A DNA stretch of 25,570 nucleotides, taken from the NCBI GenBank assembly GCA_964473745.1, contig CAYYQE010000020.1, positions 1-25,570 on the forward strand, read 5' to 3'. The DNA comes from JABJMC01 sp964473745. Its GTDB lineage: Bacteria > Patescibacteriota > Gracilibacteria > UBA1369 > UBA12473. Of this stretch, positions 1 through 6,403 are shown in pieces. The notes below the pieces were generated by a model. It was given only the letters and a program-made list of their open reading frames with translations. It did not search any database and was not told where the DNA came from. The stretch's first letter is position 1. Every line of letters starts with the position of its first letter. A program made the position numbers and the translations under genes.

Positions 1-1001
1 TTACAAAAGTAATCGTAATAAGGGTCTTCGTCCGAACTATCACAAGTCCAACTAGTCGTGCAGCCATAAGAACAGTATTCTCTTATTTCGGTCCATTCAC
101 CAAATTGATTTTGCCACCAAACATCACCTTCGTTACAGAAATAATCATAATAAGGATCTACTTCATCATCAGGAGCATCATCACACGACCAACCCGTACA
201 ACCATAGGTGCAAGATTCCTTTAATTCAGTCCATTGACCAGCTTGGTTCTGCCACCAAACATCATCTCCGTAACAGTAATAATCATAATTAGGATCTTCT
301 TCAACGTTCTCAACACCCCCTGAGATACTAACGTCAATCGTGTCAGAACAGGTTTGTCCCTGGCTGTCTTGAACGTAAAAAGTAATTGTATGGGTTCCGT
401 TTTGACTTAAGGTGACGCCCCCAAAGCTAGAGTTGCTTAAAATTGTTCCTTCTAAGCTGGAAGTCCACCAATAATCAGTTACATCATAACTCCCCATATA
501 CCAATTCCCACCAAGAGTGAATTGTTCGCCAGCTGAGTAAGAAGTGCCACTAGAAGGGAAAGAAACCCCACAAGAAGGAGGGGTTGCTCCGCCGCCAATA
601 ATTTCGATATCAAATCCATGTGAACAGTAATGACCAGCTGTGGTTTGAATATAAAAAGTAAGGCCATGGTAACCAGGGGTAGTAAGGCTGGCATAGCCAC
701 TGGTAGCGGAAAGAAAAGTTCCTTCCTCATCAGATGTCCAATAAGCAGTACTAGAATCAAACGGATACGTCCCCTCGGTTAGGCTGGTATTAAAGTAAAT
801 GGATTCTCCGGCACTGAATTGGTCATTTATCGAAGGAGAGATGATATCGCAATCCATAGCCCCGTAATCATAAGCCAAAAACACTGAATTTAATCCGTTT
901 TGGGCCCAGTCTAAAGCAGCTTCTCCTCCTGGTGTGGAGGGAAGTAAAAATGTTAAAACCGCTAGCATTACTGAGAGTGTGAATTCTTTTGTTTTGATCA
1001 T
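1..1001 (-). CDS. Secreted Cys-rich repeat protein with two Ig-like modules (3' end beyond window)
   Basis: The frame is open from an ATG at 1001 to the window edge, about 333 codons, so the C-terminus is missing. The N-terminus has lysines and then a hydrophobic stretch (residues 8-21), a likely signal peptide. Residues 51-134 and 144-226 are two related Ig/PKD-like modules sharing an SAGE segment, a YW.TS..EGT.LS core and Cys near both ends. From residue 236 a Cys-rich unit repeats: (E/V)DPxYDYxC, GDVWWQNQxGxWTE, SCxYGCxxxW.C. Copies start at residues 236, 282 and 326, so the period is 44-46 residues; the third is cut off. The four Cys per unit probably form disulfides outside the cell. A good sigma70-type promoter lies upstream. 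I do not recognise the family. A surface or adhesion role is inference. Confidence 0.8.
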   Translation of the reverse strand, partial: MIKTKEFTLSVMLAVLTFLLPSTPGGEAALDWAQNGLNSVFLAYDYGAMDCDIISPSINDQFSAGESIYFNTSLTEGTYPFDSSTAYWTSDEEGTFLSATSGYASLTTPGYHGLTFYIQTTAGHYCSHGFDIEIIGGGATPPSCGVSFPSSGTSYSAGEQFTLGGNWYMGSYDVTDYWWTSSLEGTILSNSSFGGVTLSQNGTHTITFYVQDSQGQTCSDTIDVSISGGVENVEEDPNYDYYCYGDDVWWQNQAGQWTELKESCTYGCTGWSCDDAPDDEVDPYYDYFCNEGDVWWQNQFGEWTEIREYCSYGCTTSWTCDSSDEDPYYDYFC

Positions 1002-1042
1002 TTTGTTTTGGTTTTGGAGTTTATACATTTACATGTTTTATA

Positions 1043-1071
1043 ATTTTACCATTTTTTTGTATTTTAGTCAA
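1043..1071 (-). promoter_or_regulatory. Sigma70-type promoter of the Cys-rich secreted protein
   Basis: On the minus strand the -35 is TTGACT (1066-1071) and the -10 is TAAAAT (1043-1048), with a 17-bp spacer. Predicted transcription start is near 1036, giving a leader of about 35 nt. The leader has no Shine-Dalgarno site but contains short C-rich runs (ACTCC, AACC). Confidence 0.65.
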
Positions 1072-1280
1072 CCCTCTCACTCCTTATCTTTGTCTAAGTT
1101 TATGTGTTTTCGAATACTTAGCATCCATGCTACACTCTTCCTCCTCAGTGTGATCTTTGAAAACGCCTGGTTTAAGGTGATTTTCTGGAGTGATTTATAG
1201 TTTTTCTAGAAAGTTGCCTTAAATTGTTTTTTCGCGGGAAACGTGAATTCGTCTTCGCCGCGGAAAACGCTGGCAAAAAC
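1072..1280. other. Intergenic region left of the transporter cassette
   Basis: This AT-rich spacer runs between the promoter of the secreted protein and the left end of the cassette. I see no convincing gene. A short open frame on the plus strand has AT-rich random-looking composition and no recognisable domain. The last five bases (1276-1280, AAAAC) are the left copy of the direct repeat described with the cassette. Confidence 0.5.
1276..1280. repeat. Left copy of putative target-site duplication AAAAC
   Basis: It abuts the left inverted repeat and is identical to the five bases just outside the right end. Because the sequence is A-rich, on its own it is weak; its exact abutment to both repeats is what matters. 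Confidence 0.55.
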
Positions 1281-1295
1281 TGGAAAGAGAGTTAG
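1281..1295 (+). repeat. Left terminal inverted repeat (15 bp)
   Basis: TGGAAAGAGAGTTAG is the exact reverse complement of 2520-2534. Similarity stops at the 15th base on the inner side. Confidence 0.75.
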
Positions 1296-1325
1296 ATAAT
1301 AGGTTACCGAAATCATGCAACGAAA

Positions 1326-1401
1326 TGAGAGGTCTCAATGTTCACAAACCACACCCAGCTCGGGGGTACTCCCGGCAACGCCCTCACCGGCGACTCGGTG
1401 A
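1326..1401 (+). promoter_or_regulatory. Hairpin-rich leader upstream of the transporter gene
   Basis: Three short inverted repeats follow each other: TGAGA/TCTCA (1326-1337), CGGG/CCCG (1361-1374) and TCACCG/CGGTGA (1384-1401, six-base loop). The last ends 11 bases before the Shine-Dalgarno site. A regulatory leader is possible; I could not match it to a known riboswitch class. A -10-like GATAAT (1295-1300) at the inner edge of the left repeat could start the transcript. Confidence 0.3.
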
Positions 1402-1412
1402 ACCGCGTGCAG

Positions 1413-1419
1413 AAGGAGG
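1413..1419 (+). promoter_or_regulatory. Canonical Shine-Dalgarno site of the transporter gene
   Basis: AAGGAGG sits 7 nt before the ATG at 1427. It is the only textbook ribosome-binding site at textbook spacing that I see in the window, and it decides the start of the transporter. Confidence 0.8.
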
Positions 1420-1426
1420 AATTCTC

Positions 1427-2443
1427 ATGCTGCGGAAGTTGACTCCCATGCAGGTCTTCCTGCTTCTCTGTCTCGGTTACTTCCTGTCGTACATGGTGTT
1501 CGGGGTGAGCGCCAAGTACTTCACGAGGATCGCCGAGCCCAACCTCAACTCCATGGCCTTCCTGGTGGCCTCGCTCATCGGGAGCATGGTCATCACCAAC
1601 GGCGTGGTCATCGGCTGGCGCTGGTGGCGGCACCTGAAGCCTGAAGAGCGACCCTACCTCAAGTGGATCATCCTGTCCGGCGTGGCAACCGGGTTCGTGA
1701 TCCCCACCACCTCCCTGATGTACACCTTCGCCTTCAGCGTCATGGTCGCCATGATCATCATGCGGGCGCTGGTCATCATCATCGGTGTGCTGGTCAACCT
1801 CATCCTCCTCTGGCAGGGACGCTCCACCAAGCAGATCTACTGGCAGGAGTGGGTGGCGGTCTTCGTGTCCATGGGCGCGCTGGCCATCATCATCCTCAAG
1901 GGGGGCAAAGCCGGCTCCTTCGACTTCCTGCACTCGGCCCCGTTCCTGGTGATCATGGGCTTCTACATCATCCCGTACGCGGGTCGCATCTACATCATGT
2001 CCTACCTCAAGGACACGTCGATCGACAAGCGTGCCTTCTTCGGCATCGAGCAGCTCTCGGCCACCACCACCGTGCTCATCGCCACGTTCCTCGCGGTCAT
2101 GGCCTTCAAGGCCGGCTTCACCCAGGAACACATCACGCTCTACAGCGAAGCGCTCGCTAGCCCCTACGGGCCCGCGATCTTCTGGAGCATGACGTTCGGC
2201 GTGGTGGCGTTCTGCTCGGTCTTCCTGTACATCTACAAGACCGGCAGCCCCACCTTCAACGTCACGGCCAACCGCCTGACGTCGCTGATGGCGGGCACGG
2301 GCGCGACCATCCTCCTGTGGCTGTTCTTCGGCCAGCGGGCCGTACGGGTCCACGAGTGGCAGGCGCTGTTCGTGATCATGGTGGCCATGGTCTTCCTGAC
2401 CTGGGCCGGCAAGCGCCGCGCCAACGAAGCGAAGACGGCCTGA
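1427..2443 (+). CDS. EamA/DMT-type membrane transporter, GC-rich, cassette cargo
   Basis: The protein has 338 residues from the ATG at 1427, chosen because AAGGAGG lies 7 nt upstream; the same frame is open to 1325. About ten hydrophobic segments with short charged loops span the whole length, as in EamA-type drug/metabolite transporters. The C-terminal half ends in a typical FGQRAVRVHEWQALFVIM... pattern: a short loop followed by a final membrane helix. The substrate cannot be told from sequence. Codons prefer G or C in the third position and the stop is TGA, unlike neighbours. On the reverse strand a 391-codon open frame runs through the gene, a by-product of this codon bias. The gene is the sole cargo of an inverted-repeat-bounded segment, so recent transfer from a high-GC organism is likely. 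Confidence 0.85.
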   Translation: MLRKLTPMQVFLLLCLGYFLSYMVFGVSAKYFTRIAEPNLNSMAFLVASLIGSMVITNGVVIGWRWWRHLKPEERPYLKWIILSGVATGFVIPTTSLMYTFAFSVMVAMIIMRALVIIIGVLVNLILLWQGRSTKQIYWQEWVAVFVSMGALAIIILKGGKAGSFDFLHSAPFLVIMGFYIIPYAGRIYIMSYLKDTSIDKRAFFGIEQLSATTTVLIATFLAVMAFKAGFTQEHITLYSEALASPYGPAIFWSMTFGVVAFCSVFLYIYKTGSPTFNVTANRLTSLMAGTGATILLWLFFGQRAVRVHEWQALFVIMVAMVFLTWAGKRRANEAKTA

Positions 2444-2470
2444 GTGCGTGATGACCACACATACGAATGC

Positions 2471-2498
2471 TGGCCGGCGGGTCTTCACCCGCCGGCCA
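2471..2498 (+). terminator. Strong GC-rich hairpin after the transporter gene
   Basis: A perfect 12-bp stem (2471-2482 with 2487-2498) closes a four-base CTTC loop. It lies 27 bases after the stop codon and inside the cassette. No T-run follows, so it may protect the 3' end of the mRNA or terminate without a U tract. Confidence 0.55.
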
Positions 2499-2519
2499 CA
2501 GAAAGGCCTCGTTAAACCA

Positions 2520-2534
2520 CTAACTCTCTTTCCA
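2520..2534 (-). repeat. Right terminal inverted repeat (15 bp)
   Basis: CTAACTCTCTTTCCA pairs perfectly with the left end at 1281-1295. Confidence 0.75.
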
Positions 2535-2539
2535 AAAAC
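2535..2539. repeat. Right copy of putative target-site duplication AAAAC
   Basis: It abuts the right inverted repeat and matches 1276-1280. Confidence 0.55.
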
Positions 2540-2554
2540 TACATACCAAAACAG

Positions 2555-2572
2555 CCATAGAAAATTCTATGG
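2555..2572 (-). terminator. Hairpin downstream of the lectin/amidotransferase gene
   Basis: CCATAGAA and TTCTATGG form a perfect 8-bp stem 17 bases after the stop of the minus-strand gene. On the minus strand a CTGTTTTGG follows, a short imperfect T-run, so termination is plausible but weak. Confidence 0.4.
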
Positions 2573-2588
2573 AGCTTTGGCGTATTTT

Positions 2589-4238
2589 CTAATTACTAAT
2601 CAAGTATTCTGCTGATTCTTCGATCAAAAACTCGGTTGCGCCTAAGAATTCCGGATGAAGTCCAAACAAAATAACTCCCCCACTTTCGCTATCACCGTCG
2701 CCATCATAATCAGTGGCGTATTCAGTTTCAACGATCGCGGCTTGGCCAATAGCATTGTAGCCGACATCAAAATTGTCGGTATAGGTAGCTAAAGTTGTAA
2801 ATCCAGCCCCGTTAAAAACTGGCCCTCCAGCATAAGTCATCATAAATTGGTCGCCAGCCGCGTAATATCCATCAAAAATATCGTGATCCGTAGTAACTTC
2901 TATATCGGGATAAATTGCCGCCCCAATAAATGAAGTCCAATCATAATCATAATCCGCGTTAACGCCTTCGCCAGTTCCAAAAACATTCCACGTCGCATCT
3001 GGGACGTATGGATAATCCATTAAATACATGGTTTCGCTACCGGCAATTCCTCCTCCACAAACTCCAATATAATCACCACCCGCGTCCATATAAGTCTTAA
3101 CTGTATCGCGCAGTCCAGCATTGAACATGGCATCTGTTACAGGGTCCATACCTCCGGGCCAAACTAACAAATCATAAGTGTTATCTAGGTCGGTTTCGAC
3201 GTAGGAACTGTCTAGGAAAGTTACTGTATAACCCTGTGCTGACAAAATATCACGAAGGTCTTCGTCTCCGCTGGAATCAGTATCCACAACCCACACACTA
3301 TAATCTGCTGGATCGTAGGTTGGCGCAACTGGTTCTCCATAAGATAGCCAAGCCACATCTTCAGCCGCGTGCGCACCATCCCAACCACCTAAATATTGCT
3401 CTTCGAGCCGAATTTCAAAACTGGCTATTCCCGCACCACGAATATCCGCCTGAACCGTATCAGCCTCGTTTTCGGATTGAATTTCTACAAAAACAGAAGG
3501 CACATCCACATAAGCATCACTACAATCATCTAAATAACACACTGTAGTCCAGGAATTGGTGATACTTTCTAAATCAAAATACATACCAGCGTCCGACAAA
3601 TCGAGGGTTGGATCTATGGAAAGATAAGCCATGTCCTCGCCAGTATGTGCGCCATCCCAACCTCCTGGATTGCCGTTACCTGGGTCTTCTTCATCACGCA
3701 CATCAAAACTATTGAGGCCAACGTTAGTTAAATCTGGCCGAGAAACATGCCCCCCATTATTAGAATTAAGCTGAGCAAAAACAAGTGGTGTATCACCATA
3801 AGTTTCCGCAAGAGTTACGGTTTCCCAATAAGCGTAATTAGCTTGAGCAAAAGTTGAGGTTCCGGCCTCAATCCCATTTCCCGAAGTGATTTCCGTGGGA
3901 TCAAAAGCAATCCAATTCACGGTTTCGTAAACATGAGGACCATTTAACCAAGAATTATCGCGCCCCCGATCTTCTTCGATTTTTATTTGGAAAGTAGTGG
4001 TGGAAACATTGCGAATAACAGGTTGAACAGCTTGGCCACCCAACTCGGTAATAGGCTCGGCAAAAACTATTGGTGTGTTAGTGAAAGTTTCATTAAAACT
4101 AACATTAACCCATTGGTGCCGAACTGACTCAGAACCAGAGTCAAAAGTAAGGGTTTCTTGGCCAAAATTGGCGCTGGCTGTGCCCGCAAAGGCATATAAA
4201 AGCGTTAACAATAACGCGAACTTAATTAAAGTTTTCAT
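2589..4238 (-). CDS. Secreted protein: three H-type-lectin-like modules plus glutamine-amidotransferase-like domain
   Basis: The protein has 549 residues. Residues 1-23 are a signal peptide ending ASA. Three related modules of about 85 residues follow (about 25-114, 125-210, 220-300), each with an FxxTPxVFxx strand and an (I/E)xEEx...WxxxH..E.(V/M)xW/YxS end. Modules 2 and 3 share GGWDGAH. This resembles H-type lectin (H_lectin) repeats. Residues 313-549 resemble the BPL_N/class I glutamine amidotransferase fold: a nucleophile elbow IGVCGGG with Cys394, and LFGLHPE with His528 and Glu530, the expected Cys-His-Glu triad. An Asp/Gly-rich DYDGDGDSES segment (510-518) could bind calcium. Function is unknown; carbohydrate binding coupled to hydrolysis outside the cell is inference. 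The start has no Shine-Dalgarno site but follows a good promoter. Confidence 0.85.
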   Translation of the reverse strand: MKTLIKFALLLTLLYAFAGTASANFGQETLTFDSGSESVRHQWVNVSFNETFTNTPIVFAEPITELGGQAVQPVIRNVSTTTFQIKIEEDRGRDNSWLNGPHVYETVNWIAFDPTEITSGNGIEAGTSTFAQANYAYWETVTLAETYGDTPLVFAQLNSNNGGHVSRPDLTNVGLNSFDVRDEEDPGNGNPGGWDGAHTGEDMAYLSIDPTLDLSDAGMYFDLESITNSWTTVCYLDDCSDAYVDVPSVFVEIQSENEADTVQADIRGAGIASFEIRLEEQYLGGWDGAHAAEDVAWLSYGEPVAPTYDPADYSVWVVDTDSSGDEDLRDILSAQGYTVTFLDSSYVETDLDNTYDLLVWPGGMDPVTDAMFNAGLRDTVKTYMDAGGDYIGVCGGGIAGSETMYLMDYPYVPDATWNVFGTGEGVNADYDYDWTSFIGAAIYPDIEVTTDHDIFDGYYAAGDQFMMTYAGGPVFNGAGFTTLATYTDNFDVGYNAIGQAAIVETEYATDYDGDGDSESGGVILFGLHPEFLGATEFLIEESAEYLISN

Positions 4239-4271
4239 TTTGGTGGGGTGTTTGAAAAATAAGGCCGTTGT

Positions 4272-4300
4272 ATTCTACAATAAAATCGGTGTTTTTTCAA
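4272..4300 (-). promoter_or_regulatory. Sigma70-type promoter of the lectin/amidotransferase gene
   Basis: On the minus strand TTGAAA (4295-4300) and TAGAAT (4272-4277) are separated by 17 bp. The leader of about 27 nt carries the C-rich motif CACCCCACC just before the ATG. Its -35 lies 5 bp from the -35 of the divergent U32 promoter. Confidence 0.65.
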
Positions 4301-4305
4301 TTACC

Positions 4306-4334
4306 TTGCCTAAGGAGGGCGCGCGCGCTAGATT
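4306..4334 (+). promoter_or_regulatory. Promoter of the U32 gene, placing transcription start on the GTG codon
   Basis: TTGCCT (4306-4311), a 17-bp spacer and TAGATT (4329-4334) are followed by six bases and then GTG at 4341. The predicted transcription start therefore coincides with the start codon, implying a leaderless mRNA. The AAGGAGG at 4312-4318 lies in the spacer and is not a ribosome-binding site under this reading. Confidence 0.55.
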
Positions 4335-4340
4335 GTCCTC

Positions 4341-5603
4341 GTGGAAAACTCTTCTTCAAAACCCGAAGTAATGGCGCCAGTGGGGTCATTTGCCGCTCTT
4401 TCGGCCGCAATTAAGGCCGGGGCAGACAGTGTGTATTTTGGGGTGCAACAACTAAATATGCGCGCCCGATCCGCGGCTAACTTCACCCTAGAAGACTTAA
4501 AAGAAATTGCGGATACCTGTAATAAAGCTGAGGTGCGCACTTATTTGACCGTGAACACTGTTTTGTATGACCATGATTTGACGTTGATGCGCGCGATTAT
4601 TGATACGGCGAAGGAGGCTAGTGTGACGGCAATTATTGCGCAAGATATGGCCGCAATTCAGTATGCAAATAAAGTCGGTATAACCGTGCATATCTCTACT
4701 CAACTGTCGATTTCAAATTACGAGGGAGTGAAGTTTTATTCCCAGTTTGCAGATACGATTGTGCTAGCGCGGGAAGTTGATTTGGACTCGATTGCCGCGA
4801 TTTGTAAACGCATTACAGAGGATGACTTGCGGGGGCCCGGGGGCGAATTAGTGAAAATTGAAATTTTTGTACACGGTGCTCTGTGTATTGCCCAGAGTGG
4901 TCGCTGTCAGATGAGTTTGCTTCAATCTAATACCTCGGCGCAGCGCGGTGCTTGCCTTCATGAATGCCGCAAGCAATATGAAGTAAAGGATATAGAAACC
5001 GGGCACGAGCTTCGCATTCGCGATCACTATATTTTGAGCCCCAAGGATCTCTGCTGCCTTCCCTTTTTGGATAAGCTAATTGATTCTGGCGTGGCAGTGC
5101 TGAAAATTGAGGGGCGGGGCCGAGCGCCACAATATGTTGACGTGGTAACGAGAGTTTATCGCGAGGCCCGGGATGCGATTTTTGCCGACAAATTCACAGA
5201 AAGTAAGAAAAAGGAGTGGATGAAGCAACTTCACACTGTTTATAATCGTGATTTTTGTGACGGCTATTATTTAGGGAAACCATTGCCGGAATGGAGTGGC
5301 TATTCCAAAAATCGATCAACTGATGAACGGATTTTCGTGGGCAAAATTAAACATTATTTCCCCAAGGCTGAAGTGGCTGAAATTTCCGTGGATGCCAACC
5401 CCTTTTCCAAAGATGATCGTTTAGTAATTATGGGGAAAACAACTGGTGTAATGTACGTTGATGTAAAAGCAATCCGCCGTGAAGACGAAGAAATTGAAAA
5501 AACTGAGCGTCAAGATAGTGTAACTATCCCGATCCCGGACCGCGTGCGCTTAAGCGATAAAGTCTACCTATTAACCAAACGCAATTTAGATGAGCTCGAT
5601 TAA
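4341..5603 (+). CDS. Peptidase U32 family protein (RNA hydroxylase type)
   Basis: The protein has 420 residues and starts at GTG; an in-frame stop at 4329-4331 excludes a longer form. It has the family N-terminus KPEVMAPVGSFAAL with AGADSVYFGV, the signature FVHGALCIAQSGRC (about 176-189), ending in GACLHECR, and the KIEGRGRAPQYV motif (about 255-266). Cys182, Cys189, Cys205 and Cys209 match the conserved Cys set. Relatives TrhP/YegQ and RlhA/YdcP hydroxylate tRNA wobble uridine or a 23S rRNA cytidine using prephenate and an iron-sulfur cluster. Older annotations call the family collagenase-like protease. The overlapping ferredoxin gene supports an electron-dependent role. Which RNA it modifies cannot be told. 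Confidence 0.9.
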   Translation: MENSSSKPEVMAPVGSFAALSAAIKAGADSVYFGVQQLNMRARSAANFTLEDLKEIADTCNKAEVRTYLTVNTVLYDHDLTLMRAIIDTAKEASVTAIIAQDMAAIQYANKVGITVHISTQLSISNYEGVKFYSQFADTIVLAREVDLDSIAAICKRITEDDLRGPGGELVKIEIFVHGALCIAQSGRCQMSLLQSNTSAQRGACLHECRKQYEVKDIETGHELRIRDHYILSPKDLCCLPFLDKLIDSGVAVLKIEGRGRAPQYVDVVTRVYREARDAIFADKFTESKKKEWMKQLHTVYNRDFCDGYYLGKPLPEWSGYSKNRSTDERIFVGKIKHYFPKAEVAEISVDANPFSKDDRLVIMGKTTGVMYVDVKAIRREDEEIEKTERQDSVTIPIPDRVRLSDKVYLLTKRNLDELD

Positions 5604-5823
5604 AATCATCCACCGCCCCGCAAAATGTATTGGCTGCCGATCTTGTGTAACTCTGGCTCCGCATACTTGGCAATTAAATAAAAAAACCGGCAAAGCCGAG
5701 CTTATTGGCGGCCTGCCCAGAAAAGATTGTTTTGTGGCGGATTTGTTTGAGTGTGATGTTGCGTCAAATCAGAAAGCAGCGGAGGCGTGCCCCATGAATT
5801 TAATTCAGATCAATAATTCTTAG
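5590..5823 (+). CDS. Single-cluster [4Fe-4S] ferredoxin
   Basis: This 77-residue protein has CIGCRSC (Cys13, Cys16, Cys19) and a distal CP (Cys67), the ligand set of single [4Fe-4S] ferredoxins. Two additional Cys (47 and 55) could form a disulfide or replace the lost second cluster. The ATG lies 14 bases inside the end of the U32 gene, in another frame, so the two are almost certainly translated from one mRNA. Electron supply to the U32 enzyme is the simplest role and is inferred from this arrangement. Confidence 0.9.
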   Translation: MSSIKIIHRPAKCIGCRSCVTLAPHTWQLNKKTGKAELIGGLPRKDCFVADLFECDVASNQKAAEACPMNLIQINNS

Positions 5824-5887
5824 GTTGTTTTTCAGGCCATGATGGGATAAGTTTTTTTTGCTCTATAAATATTTTTAACCCCCTCTT

Positions 5888-6403
5888 ATGAAAAAATCGA
5901 TCAACGATGCAATTAATAAACAAATTAATGCTGAAATCTATTCAGCTTATCTTTATTTAGCCATGGCCGCCTATTTTGATGGCTTAGGCTTAGATGGTTT
6001 TGCAACCTGGATGAAAGCTCAAGCTCAGGAAGAAATGTTTCACGCCATGAAATTTTATGGGTTTGTTTATGAACGCGGCGGAAGTGTTGTAATGGACACT
6101 ATTGAAAAACCTCCAGCTGAGTTTAAATCTCCTTTGAAAACTTTTGAAGAAGTCTTGAAACACGAGAAGCTTGTCACAAGTTTAATTAATAATCTTTATG
6201 AATTGGCAGTCAAAGAAAAGGATTATGCTTTCCAATCCCTTTTAAACTGGTTCATTGACGAACAAGTTGAGGAAGAAGACACGGCGCAAAAAACTATTGA
6301 TAAGATTAAATTGGCTGGGGAAGCAGGTCCAGGCCTTTATATGTTAGATCAGGAGTTGGGAACTCGTGTTTTTACGCCACCCACAACCAATGCGGAAGCT
6401 TAG
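5888..6403 (+). CDS. ftnA: Ferritin
   Basis: The 171-residue protein has the bacterial ferritin length and a four-helix pattern. Ferroxidase-centre residues are visible: Glu16, Tyr23, Glu49, His52, Glu93, Gln126 and Glu129, matching the positions in E. coli FtnA within one residue. It therefore should oxidise Fe(II) and store iron as a 24-mer cage in the cytoplasm. It follows the ferredoxin by 64 bases. A TATAAA (5864-5869) may be a -10 box, but no good -35 is seen. The leader is C-rich (AACCCCCTCTT) and lacks a Shine-Dalgarno site. The last four bases overlap the end of the convergent lipoprotein gene. Confidence 0.95.
   Translation: MKKSINDAINKQINAEIYSAYLYLAMAAYFDGLGLDGFATWMKAQAQEEMFHAMKFYGFVYERGGSVVMDTIEKPPAEFKSPLKTFEEVLKHEKLVTSLINNLYELAVKEKDYAFQSLLNWFIDEQVEEEDTAQKTIDKIKLAGEAGPGLYMLDQELGTRVFTPPTTNAEA

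Larger units (their letters stand above)
1281..2534. mobile_element. Transposon-like cassette with 15-bp inverted repeats and a transporter cargo gene, no transposase
   Basis: The left end TGGAAAGAGAGTTAG (1281-1295) is repeated exactly in inverse orientation at 2520-2534. Directly outside each end is the same five bases, AAAAC, at 1276-1280 and 2535-2539. Perfect terminal inverted repeats plus a 5-bp direct repeat are what a transposition event leaves. The 1254-bp size is that of a typical insertion sequence. The only gene inside is a transporter; no transposase or recombinase frame is visible on either strand. It would therefore be a non-autonomous element mobilised in trans. The inside is much richer in G+C than the host (37/60 at 1681-1740), has its own Shine-Dalgarno site and ends in TGA. 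A chimeric assembly is the main alternative, but it would not explain matching ends and target repeats. Confidence 0.6.

Noticed and set aside
479..760. Minus-strand 93-codon frame of leucine-rich sequence
   Set aside because: It is another frame of the Cys-rich secreted protein gene, whose own frame has a signal peptide and repeats.
934..1200. Short plus-strand frame left of the cassette
   Set aside because: It overlaps the signal-peptide end and promoter of the minus-strand secreted protein and has Phe/Leu/Ser composition typical of AT-rich noncoding DNA.
1313..2488. A 391-codon open frame antisense to the transporter
   Set aside because: It is rich in His, Asp, Glu and Arg without any hydrophobic core, and arises from the G/C third-position bias of the true gene on the other strand.
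4312..4318. AAGGAGG as a Shine-Dalgarno site for the U32 gene
   Set aside because: It lies 22 bases before the GTG, too far to act, and sits in the spacer of a good promoter.
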